Below are positions 18,381 to 26,703 of a stretch of 64,000 nucleotides of DNA, in pieces. The stretch lies in assembly GCF_034343125.1 (NCBI RefSeq), contig NZ_CP139957.1, positions 2,600,001-2,664,000 of the forward strand, given 5' to 3'. The translations under genes and the position numbers were made by a program. The notes beneath the pieces are model-generated. The model saw only the letters and a list, made by a program, of their open reading frames with translations. It ran no database searches and was not told where the DNA came from. How positions within the stretch are numbered: position 1 is the stretch's first letter; the number at the start of each line of letters is the position of its first letter. Source of the stretch: Caldicellulosiruptor danielii. GTDB taxonomy: Bacteria; Bacillota; Thermoanaerobacteria; Caldicellulosiruptorales; Caldicellulosiruptoraceae.

Positions 18381-19487
18381 TTATATATACAAAACCTCTC
18401 TCAAAAGCTTCATATCCAAAAGAGGCACATCAGGTGCTTTGCTTTCTACATCCACAAACCTTTCTTCCTGCAAAGAAGTATATACTGCATGAAGAGTTTC
18501 TAAAACATGAAAGGCTAAGCTTCCGGATACCCTAAGCGGCGTCCCCATCTTGATTGCAAGCGCCATGTCAAGTATTCCCAAACCTCTTAAATTGTCGTAA
18601 TTGAATGGGTTTATCACAGGCACTTCTTTAAACTCCTGCTCATCATGTCTTCTCAAAAGCACTCTGCCATAGTCAAAGAAGTTTGGGTCTGGAACAATTA
18701 ATGTGCCTTCTTCACCATATATTTCAATCCCACGGAGGTTTGTTGCCGGCACATCATAAGACACAGTGACATTTCCTATAATACCTTTGTCAAAAAGAAG
18801 GTTTGCTGTCACATATGTTGGCATTTCAACCTCAATCATTTCTCCCCTGTGGGGCTCAGAAGTTATAAGCCTTTCTTTGTATGTTATCATGCCCATACCA
18901 GATACTTTTTTGACAGAACCAAGTAAAAACACAAGAGCTGTTAAACAATAAGGCCCGATATCAAAAAGCGGTCCTAAGTATTTTTTGAAAATAAAATGTG
19001 GATTTGGATGCCACTTTTCCGGCCCACCATACATTATAAAGCAGTTTGCTGCAAAAGGTTTTCCTATCCATCCATCATGGATAAGCTTTTTTGCCGTCTG
19101 GATGTTTGCACCAAGGAATGTATCAGGTGCACATCCAACCATCAAGCCTTTATTTTCTGCTAACTCCAAAATTTCTTTTGCCTCATCTACCTCAGAAGAA
19201 AGAGGTTTTTCACTATACAAGTGTTTGCCACTTTCAAGCACCCTTTTGTTGATGCTATAGTGATTCTGAGGGGGTGTGAGGTTGACAATTATATCTACAT
19301 CTAAATCGTACACCTTGTCTGGCTCAACAACTTTTTCTACTGAAAACTCTGACGCCAGTGCTTTTGCCCTTTGTAAATCTACATCTGAGCATGCCACAAT
19401 CTCAAATATTCCAAACCTTTTTAGGTTTTTAAGATACACAGGCGCGATGTTACCACAACCTACTATCGCCACCTTAGTTTTTGTCAT
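18381..19487 (-). CDS. Gfo/Idh/MocA family oxidoreductase
   Basis: A 368-residue NAD(P)-dependent dehydrogenase. The N-terminal VAIVGCGNIAPVY motif is the Rossmann nucleotide site. The EKPLSSEVDEAKE motif carries the conserved Lys of the family active site, and a C-terminal alpha/beta domain follows (GPLFDIGPYCL with the conserved catalytic-face residues). The start ATG at 19487 follows AAAGGGGAG. Members oxidise or reduce hydroxyls of sugars, inositols or sugar acids. The substrate is not predictable here. It is transcribed alone, next to the glycosidase clusters, and may contribute to the same sugar catabolism. Confidence 0.85.
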   Translation of the reverse strand: MTKTKVAIVGCGNIAPVYLKNLKRFGIFEIVACSDVDLQRAKALASEFSVEKVVEPDKVYDLDVDIIVNLTPPQNHYSINKRVLESGKHLYSEKPLSSEVDEAKEILELAENKGLMVGCAPDTFLGANIQTAKKLIHDGWIGKPFAANCFIMYGGPEKWHPNPHFIFKKYLGPLFDIGPYCLTALVFLLGSVKKVSGMGMITYKERLITSEPHRGEMIEVEMPTYVTANLLFDKGIIGNVTVSYDVPATNLRGIEIYGEEGTLIVPDPNFFDYGRVLLRRHDEQEFKEVPVINPFNYDNLRGLGILDMALAIKMGTPLRVSGSLAFHVLETLHAVYTSLQEERFVDVESKAPDVPLLDMKLLREVLYI

Positions 19488-19673
19488 TATCTTAAACTCC
19501 CCTTTCTAATGTAACTTTGCCTTTGTAAACAATTACTCTAAAGTTTTTGTTAAATGTTTAACTCAAATTATATCACAATTAAAATTTTTAGTGTTAGTAT
19601 GTTAAAAAACTTCCATACAGAATATTTGATTTTATAATAAAACTGCAATTTTTTTAAAACTTTTAATAAACCA

Positions 19674-19716
19674 TTGACAAATTTATTTCGAAGGTATAAT
19701 ATTTTGTGTGCGAAAT
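19674..19716 (+). promoter_or_regulatory. promoter with inverted repeat before the MarR/exporter operon
   Basis: TTGACA (19674-19679) and TATAAT (19695-19700), spaced 15 bases, form a plausible sigma-A promoter. ATTTCG (19685-19690) and CGAAAT (19711-19716) make an inverted repeat that brackets the -10 box and is a likely site for the MarR repressor encoded next. Confidence 0.6.
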
Positions 19717-19750
19717 ATTTGTAGTCTAAAATTTTAGGAGGGCAAATTAA

Positions 19751-20188
19751 ATGGAAAATGAATGTGAAGAGAAACTGATTTATGAGATACTTAGGACAAT
19801 TAGAAGAAAGCTAAATAACAGACTCAAGAGTGAAGAACTTTTTGACTGTCACGAAAGCTTAACGTTTGCTGAACAGCAGGTAATAATGGTTTTAAGCGAA
19901 AACTCCCAGCCTATGACTATGAAGGATATTGCATCAGAGCTTGGTATCTCCCCTTCTACTTTGACAGGGATTGTAGACAAGCTTGTTGAAAAAGGAATTG
20001 TAAAAAGAGAACCAGATCCTCAAGATAGAAGAAAGATACAAGTTTTTCTTACAGAGGAAGGTAAAAATATAGTTGAAAAAGTAAATGAATTCAGAACAAG
20101 AGTTTTAGAGCCTATACTAAAAAATTTATCTCCTGAAGAAATAAACTTGCTCAAAAAGATTATCCAAAAAATTAACGAAGTACTTTAA
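19751..20188 (+). CDS. MarR-family transcriptional regulator
   Basis: A 145-residue winged-helix repressor. Visible family motifs are QPMTMKDIASELGISPSTLT (recognition helix), DKLVEKGIVKREPDPQDRR (wing with the DxRxx turn) and a C-terminal dimerisation helix. The start ATG follows TTAGGAGGG. It is the first gene of an operon with a membrane-fusion protein, ABC ATPase and permease, so it probably senses a toxic compound and controls its export. The inverted repeat around the -10 box upstream suggests autorepression. Confidence 0.9.
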   Translation: MENECEEKLIYEILRTIRRKLNNRLKSEELFDCHESLTFAEQQVIMVLSENSQPMTMKDIASELGISPSTLTGIVDKLVEKGIVKREPDPQDRRKIQVFLTEEGKNIVEKVNEFRTRVLEPILKNLSPEEINLLKKIIQKINEVL

Positions 20189-20219
20189 AAAATATTTTAA
20201 AAAGGATGGTGAATCCTCC

Positions 20220-21521
20220 ATGAAAAGATCTTTAAAAGGAGTAATTGCTACAGTTTTAATCTTAGCGATTGCAGTGCTTATTGTGTATGTAATTTCTGCA
20301 AAGAACAAACAAACTTTATCTGCCGTTGAAGTCAAAACTGCAAAAGTAGAAAAAGGTGATATTGTATCACTTTTCTCAACAAACGGCGATGTTGAGTCAA
20401 AGTCAAAACAGGACTACTACATCCTCTCACCTACAAAGGTTTTAAAGGTATATGTTGAGCTTGGCAACAAGGTTAAAAAAGGAGATAAACTTTTAGAGCT
20501 TGAAACTCAGGATTTGACTTTGCAGTACAAAATTGCTCAAAAACAGCTTGAGATGGCAAAGCTGCAACTTGAATCATTAAAGAAATTAAAAGAAAAAACT
20601 TCAAGCCAGAGTACAAATAGTTTAAATAGTCAAGGAATTTCTGGATTTTCTCAGGCACTTCCAAGTACTGTTACAAATTCTTCAATTAGTCAAAATCAAT
20701 CTTCACAGCAATTAAAATCCTCCTTAGGCGGGGCAAATTTACCTCTATCTTCAAATGCACAACAGTCTTCTTCACAACTTAGTATACCAGCATCCTCAAG
20801 CGGCCAACTTCAGTCCTCTTCAAGCCTCAGTAATATTGACGACCAGATAAAGCTCCAGCAAAAGCAGGTTGAAATTGCAGAGCTCAATCTAAAAAGTATT
20901 AAGCAGTCAATGAATAAACAGCAAAGGTATATAACGGCAGGAATTGATGGAATTGTGACTGTTATAAATGCAAAAGAAGGGAATTATTTTGCTTCTACCC
21001 AGCTTCCTGCTATTGTGGTTGAAGACCCTGATAATCTTCAAATTGTTCTGAACGTTAATCAGTACGATGCTGTAAACTTAAAAGAAGGACAAAAAGCTTA
21101 TGTACATTTTGGTAACAAGATATTCGATGGCATTGTCAGACAGGTTGCACCTGCTGCAACAAAAGTCTTAACACAAACAGGCTCTGAAAATGTTGTAAAA
21201 GCGTATGTTGACATCTTGAACAACGATGGGACAATCAAATCTGGCTTTAATGTAGATGTGGATATAAAGATTGGCGAAAAGAAGGATGTTGTAAAAGTAC
21301 CATCAGAGGCAATTGTCACAGATAAAAACGGTAAAAGCTATGTGTATGTTGTTGAAAACGGAGTGGCAAAACAAAGAGAGGTAAAGCCTGGACTTTCTTC
21401 TGATTTAGAAACTGAAGTTTTAGATGGTGTAAGTGTTGGTGAAGAGGTAATCTTAAATCCAAATAGCTCAATACAAGATGGTACAAAAGTCAAGGTAAAA
21501 GGGAGCGAAAAAGATGATTGA
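20220..21521 (+). CDS. MacA/HlyD-type membrane fusion (adaptor) protein
   Basis: A 433-residue adaptor with one N-terminal membrane helix (about residues 7-25), a lipoyl/barrel-sandwich domain (YILSPTKVLKVYVELGNKVKKGD), a short coiled-coil hairpin and C-terminal beta-barrel and membrane-proximal domains (KVPSEAIVTDKNGKSYVYV). The hairpin is interrupted by a Ser/Gln/Asn-rich low-complexity insertion of about 80 residues (about 124-205), unusual for a thermophile protein. The gene overlaps the ATPase gene by eight bases. In Firmicutes such adaptors work with MacB-like ABC proteins to export peptides or toxins across the single membrane. The partner permease gene appears frameshifted here. Confidence 0.88.
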   Translation: MKRSLKGVIATVLILAIAVLIVYVISAKNKQTLSAVEVKTAKVEKGDIVSLFSTNGDVESKSKQDYYILSPTKVLKVYVELGNKVKKGDKLLELETQDLTLQYKIAQKQLEMAKLQLESLKKLKEKTSSQSTNSLNSQGISGFSQALPSTVTNSSISQNQSSQQLKSSLGGANLPLSSNAQQSSSQLSIPASSSGQLQSSSSLSNIDDQIKLQQKQVEIAELNLKSIKQSMNKQQRYITAGIDGIVTVINAKEGNYFASTQLPAIVVEDPDNLQIVLNVNQYDAVNLKEGQKAYVHFGNKIFDGIVRQVAPAATKVLTQTGSENVVKAYVDILNNDGTIKSGFNVDVDIKIGEKKDVVKVPSEAIVTDKNGKSYVYVVENGVAKQREVKPGLSSDLETEVLDGVSVGEEVILNPNSSIQDGTKVKVKGSEKDD

Positions 21522-22206
21522 ACTAAAAGACATCAGAAAAGTCTACAACCTTGGCAAGATTGAACTTGAGGTCTTAAAAGGGATTACCCTTACAGTTGAA
21601 AAAGGTGAGTATGTGGCAATTGTTGGCCCATCCGGCTCTGGAAAATCAACACTTATGAACATCATTGGCCTTTTAGACAGACCTACAGCCGGCACCTACA
21701 AACTCAATAATATAGAAGTTTCAAGCTTGTCAGATGTAGAGCTTGCAAAAATCAGAAATAGGCAAATAGGCTTTGTCTTTCAGTCGTTTAACCTCTTGAG
21801 CAAGCTAAATGCACTTGAGAATGTAGAACTTCCTATGCTGTATGCCAAAATCCCCCCAAAAGAAAGGCATCAAAGAGCACTCAAAGCGTTAGAGAGGGTG
21901 GGTTTAAGTGATAGACTTTATCACAGACCAAACGAACTATCAGGTGGGCAGCAACAGAGAGTTGCAATCGCACGTGCAATTGTGATGAACCCAGCCTTTT
22001 TGCTTGCCGATGAGCCAACTGGAAATTTGGACACAAATTCAAGCCTTGAGATTATGAAGATATTTTATGAACTAAACCAGCTTGGAACAACCATAATAAT
22101 GGTTACACATGAACAGGACATTGCAAACCATGCAAAAAGAATTATCAGAATTAGAGATGGAATGATAATTGAAGATAGCCCCGTTAAAAACAGAATAACA
22201 TATTAA
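21514..22206 (+). CDS. MacB/LolD-type ABC transporter ATP-binding protein
   Basis: A 230-residue ATPase with Walker A GPSGSGKST, Q-loop FQSFNLLSK, signature LSGGQQQRVAIARA, Walker B FLLADEPTGNLD and switch His in MVTHEQ. All catalytic residues are intact. It matches the FtsE/LolD/MacB class that powers mechanotransmission rather than classical substrate transport. It overlaps the adaptor gene and lies 28 bases before the FtsX-like permease gene, forming a tripartite system under MarR control. Confidence 0.94.
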   Translation: MIELKDIRKVYNLGKIELEVLKGITLTVEKGEYVAIVGPSGSGKSTLMNIIGLLDRPTAGTYKLNNIEVSSLSDVELAKIRNRQIGFVFQSFNLLSKLNALENVELPMLYAKIPPKERHQRALKALERVGLSDRLYHRPNELSGGQQQRVAIARAIVMNPAFLLADEPTGNLDTNSSLEIMKIFYELNQLGTTIIMVTHEQDIANHAKRIIRIRDGMIIEDSPVKNRITY

Positions 22207-22234
22207 AAATTTATTCAAAAGGTGATGAAGGAAA

Positions 22235-23444
22235 ATGTATATATCAGAGCTAATTAAAGTTGCGATAAAAAGTATATTTTCAAACAAACTCAGGACCTTT
22301 TTGACAATGCTTGGAATTATAATTGGCATTGCCTCAGTTATAACAATTATGTCTCTTGGCGAAGGTGGACAAAAAGCCATTTTGGGCGAGTTTGAAAAGA
22401 TTGGTGTGAATATATTTTCAATCAGAACAAGGTCAGATGTAGCTATAACAGAAAGTGATAGATTTACCATCAAAGATGTTGAAATGATAAGAAAAAGAAT
22501 CCCTGCTGTCAAATACGCTGCACCCGTTGCACAAAAATTTGGACTTGTCAAGACTGAAAACAGGACAAAGAGGGCACTCTTTATTGCAACTGATTTTGAC
22601 TATGGAAATGTGTCAAATTTAAAAGTAGTGTATGGAAGGTTCTTTAATGAAAAGGACATATTGCAAGGTCGAAATGTAGTCTTAATTGACAAGGACTCTG
22701 CTAAAGAGCTTTTTGGCTATGAAGACTGTGTTGGAAAAACTATAAAGGTTGGCAGCTTTTCTTCTTTTGGCACTGCAAAGATAATAGGTGTGATTGACAG
22801 TGGAAATTTTAAGATTTTAGCAGGCAGTTCATCTGACCAGTTCCCTGTAATTGCTGCTATACCAATAACATATGCTCAGAAGATTTTTGATGATGTGATT
22901 ATTTCCAATATATACGTTATGACTTACACTTCTGACCAGCTTGATGAAGCATCAAGCCAAGCTGTGAGAATCTTAGAGGCAAGACATCATAACAAAGACA
23001 AATACAAAACAGAAAACTTTGTTACTTTTATGGAGCAGTTTAACAGAATTTTAGGAATATTTACAACAATCATGAGTGCAATTGCTGCAATATCGCTTTT
23101 GGTCGGCGGCATTGGTGTAATGAACATTATGCTTGTGTCTGTGACAGAAAGGACACGTGAGATCGGCATCAGAAAGGCAATCGGCGCAACACAAAGAGAT
23201 ATCTTGATTCAGTTCTTGATAGAAGCACTTTTAATCTCTTTAATTGGTGGTGCAATTGGAACATTTTTAGGGGTATCTTTTGGCAAACATAGCAGGACCG
23301 TTTATCCAAATAACACCCATTGTGTCACTCAAGACCATACTCATTGCATTTATATTCTCTTCAGCAGTTGGAATCTTTTTTGGAATCTATCCTGCAAGAA
23401 GGGCTGCAAAGCTTGACCCAATTGTTGCGCTGAGGTATGAGTAA
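22235..23444 (+). pseudogene. MacB-like FtsX-domain permease, frameshifted near the 3' end
   Basis: The reading frame from 22235 encodes an N-terminal membrane helix, a MacB periplasmic-core domain, then FtsX helices (RTREIGIRKAIGATQRDI). After GTFLGVSFG at about 23280 the frame yields nonsense to 23416. In the +1 frame the expected last helix and tail continue ([14 protein letters not shown], then [18 protein letters not shown]) to a stop at 23442-23444. Removing one T from the TCTTTT run near 23275 would restore an intact protein of about 403 residues. Either the strain has lost the last membrane helix, probably inactivating the exporter, or this is a single-base sequence error. Confidence 0.85.
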
Positions 23445-23467
23445 AAATCTATTTATAAGTTACAAGA

Positions 23468-23506
23468 AGGAGCCCTTTCACACCCTTGTGGAAAGAGCTC
23501 CTTTGT
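23468..23506 (+). terminator. hairpin between convergent genes
   Basis: AGGAGC (23468-23473) pairs with GCTCCT (23497-23502), extended by CTTTC/GAAAG, followed by TTGT. It lies just after the restored permease stop and before the convergent gene end at 23515, so it can serve either strand. Confidence 0.7.
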
Positions 23507-23514
23507 AATTTGAG

Positions 23515-24696
23515 TTACTTTTCAAACTTCAAAGCAAATGGCAAAAATCCAAGGTAATTAACTTCATGGTCGGTAGCTTGAACATGAATATTTTTTACAT
23601 TCTGTTCGTGTTTTTCATTTTTTATCACTAATCCTCTTAAATCCAGATAAAAGGTACTTGACAGCGGTAAATCAAATCTAAATATATATTCAAAAGGGTA
23701 AGCTAAGTTAATATTTAATACCTTCCCATTAACTAAATATTTTCTAAAGTACTCAGACAACTGTTTAAATCCATTTGTACTATTGAAAAAAGTTTTTCCA
23801 TCTATTGAAGCCTTAATATTATTTTCATCAATCACAACGTTACCTTGTAAAATCTTTATTTTGACATAATAACTATCATTGTATCTGTATACATTTATAC
23901 CAAGTGGAGTTTGGTTATTAATTATTGAAATCCCAATATTATCCTGATAAAACAAGATCTTTCTCTTTTCAAGCAATTCCTTCTGGTAAGATGTGAGTTT
24001 GCATTTATAGTCAATATATTTCTTATCGCGTCCAAACTTGGTTAAAAAGTTTTTATATTCAATTTTATCAGCCTCAAAATATATTCTCACTGGAAGAATT
24101 CTTACTGGACCATTAATGACCGCCTCAGACAAATCAACAAAATAATTATCTCTCAAATCACCATAATAACCATATTTTCTGGATGTGTATATATTGTTCT
24201 CAGGATAATACACAAGCCTCAACTTTATCCATTTACCATTGGGAAGGTTTATCTGAGGTACACTTATATATGCTGGCATAAATAAATTTTCATTTGTACT
24301 TGCTTTGTACCCCAATTTTGTACTTGTGAGATCAAGATTCAGCTTGTTTCCTGTGTTATTCAGTATCCTCATTTCCAGTAACATACCTATTTTTTCTTTT
24401 TCGGGAAAAAGCATTTTTAAGTTAGCTTTTACTTTTAATCCTTTATAATCTATTTCAGCAATTTCTCCTTTTTTAGAAAAAACAATATCTGTAGCATTTA
24501 CAAAATTCTCAAACTTCTTTGGATTGTAAGAAACCGAATACTTTTTGAAAAAAACAAATAACACCTTGTAATAATTCATCTTCATTTGCTCAGGGTCCTT
24601 TTTATACAATAGCGTTAAATAAAGTGCTAATAACAGAAACAATCCAGCTAACAAGCTGAACAATATCTTTTTCCTCATCCTTTGCATCACACCCAT
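23515..24696 (-). CDS. hypothetical membrane-anchored or secreted protein
   Basis: About 393 residues if started at ATG 24696; ATG 24687 or 24678 are alternatives, and none has a clear ribosome site. A longer frame to 24759 would span the hairpin at 24721-24742 and is disfavoured. An N-terminal basic stretch and hydrophobic helix (ILFSLLAGLFLLLALYLTLL) anchor or export the protein. The rest is rich in Tyr, Lys and beta-type segments, without a motif I recognise. It lies directly after the secreted amylase gene and separated from it only by a weak terminator, so it may be partly cotranscribed and act at the cell surface. The function is unknown. Confidence 0.6.
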   Translation of the reverse strand: MGVMQRMRKKILFSLLAGLFLLLALYLTLLYKKDPEQMKMNYYKVLFVFFKKYSVSYNPKKFENFVNATDIVFSKKGEIAEIDYKGLKVKANLKMLFPEKEKIGMLLEMRILNNTGNKLNLDLTSTKLGYKASTNENLFMPAYISVPQINLPNGKWIKLRLVYYPENNIYTSRKYGYYGDLRDNYFVDLSEAVINGPVRILPVRIYFEADKIEYKNFLTKFGRDKKYIDYKCKLTSYQKELLEKRKILFYQDNIGISIINNQTPLGINVYRYNDSYYVKIKILQGNVVIDENNIKASIDGKTFFNSTNGFKQLSEYFRKYLVNGKVLNINLAYPFEYIFRFDLPLSSTFYLDLRGLVIKNEKHEQNVKNIHVQATDHEVNYLGFLPFALKFEK

Positions 24697-24720
24697 AAAT
24701 TTCTTTGTAAACTCAAATGA

Positions 24721-24742
24721 GGGCTGCCTTATCCGACAGCCC
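24721..24742 (-). terminator. hairpin after the secreted amylase gene
   Basis: GGGCTG (24721-24726) pairs with CAGCCC (24737-24742) around a 10-base loop. On the minus strand the tail is only moderately T-rich (TCATTTGAGTTT), so termination may be partial and allow readthrough into the downstream hypothetical gene. Confidence 0.55.
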
Positions 24743-24768
24743 CCATTAAAAGTGCCCATGTCATCATA

Positions 24769-26208
24769 TTATAGCCCATCTACAGAATATACAGCATAAC
24801 CCCTTGGAGGTGCCCAAACTTCTACCCAACCATTAGAGTCACAGTATTTATTTTGTGGTTGGACATTTTGACCTGATACTGTTGAGGACCATGCATAAGC
24901 TTTTAAAGTCTTGCCTTTTAAGTAACTATTGCTTGTTTGAACCCATGCACCTTTCCATTGACTTGGATGGTCGTTTATTACAACAATGTATCCTGGACTT
25001 GACGTTGAATACCCTTTACTGCCATAGATGATAAGGTCTCCATCATCACTCTTTAAAATCTCTATATTAGGCGCACCTGCAGCAAGCTTCTCTCTGACCC
25101 ACACAAGTTGCTTAATACCATTTCCCCACTGTGGTGTTCCAGCTCCACCACCTGTTGCAAGGCCATAGTCATAGTAATCTTTCCAGAAGATTGTTGGATA
25201 GCCTTGATATGTTAAGATAAATGCGTACGCCATCATTTTGTCATTTACAATTTCATCTGTGTCATGATTTGCAACAAAAGTAACTGCCTTGAAAGGATTT
25301 TTAGCTGCATAGCTTTTTGCATAGTCAAACACATTTGGCAAATACCCGCCACCGCTTGTGTTATTGCAAATATCCCTTAAAGTATAGTAAAGTGCAAAGT
25401 CAAACACGTTCGCACCGCTTGAATTTGCCCACCAGTCAAGAGTTGAAGTATTTGCATCCCAGTACTCACCAACACTGAATGTTGGTGATGTTGCAGTATT
25501 AAAGTCTTTTACAACCCAGTAAGGGTAGCCTTTTACATAGTCATATCTCCAGCTATCAAAACCAGCATTTGCAGAAGATTTCAGCCACTTCATCCATGTT
25601 ATCATATCATTATAAGCAGGCCCAGAATGATAACAAACGTCCGGAAAACCTGCAAATGTTCCTTCATCGCCGCTACAGTTATAATTAGGATGAAACGCAT
25701 CCCAATGCCATTGAGCTTTGCCACTTGCCGTGTTTGTAAAGTCTGTCCACGTGTTATAGCCAAGGACTGGATTGTATTCGCTCTTCCCACCCGAGCGATG
25801 ATTTAATACTATATCAGCCATGACAGAAACACCATAGCTTTTATATTTTGCAATTGCATTTTTTAATTCTGCTTGAGATCCAAATCTTGTTTCTGTAGTT
25901 CCATCTTGGTAATACTGCCCAAGGTCATAGTAGTCATGAGGGTCATAGCCCATTGAATATCCTCCACCCTGTCCCTTTGATGGTGGCGGGAACCATATTC
26001 TGTTAATTCCATATCCACCTACCATGTACCTCAGTTCATATGCTTTTGATGCAAGAGTATCCCACCATGTTCCGCCAGCTGGTACATCCCAATAAAATCC
26101 TTGCATTAACACACCAGCATATGTGGAAAGTCCTACAGACAGAATTAATAACATAGCTACCAGTACAGACCAAAAAGTAGGCTTTTTGAAGATTTTAATC
26201 TTTTTCAT
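24769..26208 (-). CDS. secreted GH13 alpha-amylase of archaeal (Thermococcales-like) type
   Basis: A 479-residue endo-acting alpha-amylase. Residues 1-31 are a signal peptide ending in LSTYA. The mature part begins GVLMQGFYWDVPAGGTWWDT and contains GGYSMGYDPHDYYDLG, DIVLNHR (region I), DSWRYDYVKGY (region II, nucleophile Asp), VGEYWD (region III, acid/base Glu) and FVANHDTDE (region IV). The CSGDEGTFAGFPDVC segment matches the disulfide and metal-site loop known in Pyrococcus and Thermococcus amylases. These match the GH13_7-like archaeal enzymes far better than Bacillus amylases. The ATG follows GAGGAGGAGG. A perfect TCAAACGTTTGA operator lies upstream. It would release maltodextrins for the ABC importer. 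Confidence 0.93.
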   Translation of the reverse strand: MKKIKIFKKPTFWSVLVAMLLILSVGLSTYAGVLMQGFYWDVPAGGTWWDTLASKAYELRYMVGGYGINRIWFPPPSKGQGGGYSMGYDPHDYYDLGQYYQDGTTETRFGSQAELKNAIAKYKSYGVSVMADIVLNHRSGGKSEYNPVLGYNTWTDFTNTASGKAQWHWDAFHPNYNCSGDEGTFAGFPDVCYHSGPAYNDMITWMKWLKSSANAGFDSWRYDYVKGYPYWVVKDFNTATSPTFSVGEYWDANTSTLDWWANSSGANVFDFALYYTLRDICNNTSGGGYLPNVFDYAKSYAAKNPFKAVTFVANHDTDEIVNDKMMAYAFILTYQGYPTIFWKDYYDYGLATGGGAGTPQWGNGIKQLVWVREKLAAGAPNIEILKSDDGDLIIYGSKGYSTSSPGYIVVINDHPSQWKGAWVQTSNSYLKGKTLKAYAWSSTVSGQNVQPQNKYCDSNGWVEVWAPPRGYAVYSVDGL

Positions 26209-26245
26209 AAAAAAACCTCCTCCTCTTGAACTTGAGAATATAAAT

Positions 26246-26257
26246 TCAAACGTTTGA
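26246..26257. promoter_or_regulatory. LacI-family operator before the secreted amylase
   Basis: TCAAACGTTTGA is a perfect 12-base palindrome 38 bases before the amylase start. A second, weaker half-like site (TTGCAATCGTTG) occurs at 26311. It matches the operators of the maltodextrin cluster 14 kb away. Confidence 0.75.
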
Positions 26258-26703
26258 TGAAGTCAAACTATTTATACACGCTTTTTTTCTTAATATCTCC
26301 CTCCTTATTTTTGCAATCGTTGTAGTTTAATTGTAGTATATTTTTTACAAAATATCAATACAAAAAGTCTGTAGTTAGTAGCTTTTGCTTAAATATTTGG
26401 TGTTAAATGACATTGAATTTTTTTAATAGAGATCTTATTTACTCTCTCTCCACATTTTAAAATTTAGATGGCAAGAATTAATAAAGCGTTTGCATTTTTA
26501 AGATTGCACTGTGGTTCAAAAAATTTTCCTCAGAGAGAATTTCAACAAAAATATTTTTTAGTTCTAAGAAATAATGTCAGAATATGTATATACAAATTAG
26601 AAATTATTAAAATTGATTGCATCTACACACTTATTAGAGATAATTTTACATTGATTGAGATGATAACTTGAGATGTTGTTGATAATAACAAGACAAGTCA
26701 GCT
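26258..26703. other. intergenic region, no gene seen
   Basis: About 450 AT-rich bases between the start of the secreted amylase gene and the end of the histidine kinase gene. The left part should hold the amylase promoter and a second weak operator half at 26311. The right part has an open frame on the plus strand from 26468 without ribosome site or protein-like composition. I see no strong terminator or structured RNA. Confidence 0.5.

Noticed and set aside
26468-26671. A 67-codon plus-strand frame in the gap before the histidine kinase
   Set aside because: No ribosome site, no recognisable motif and AT-biased composition.
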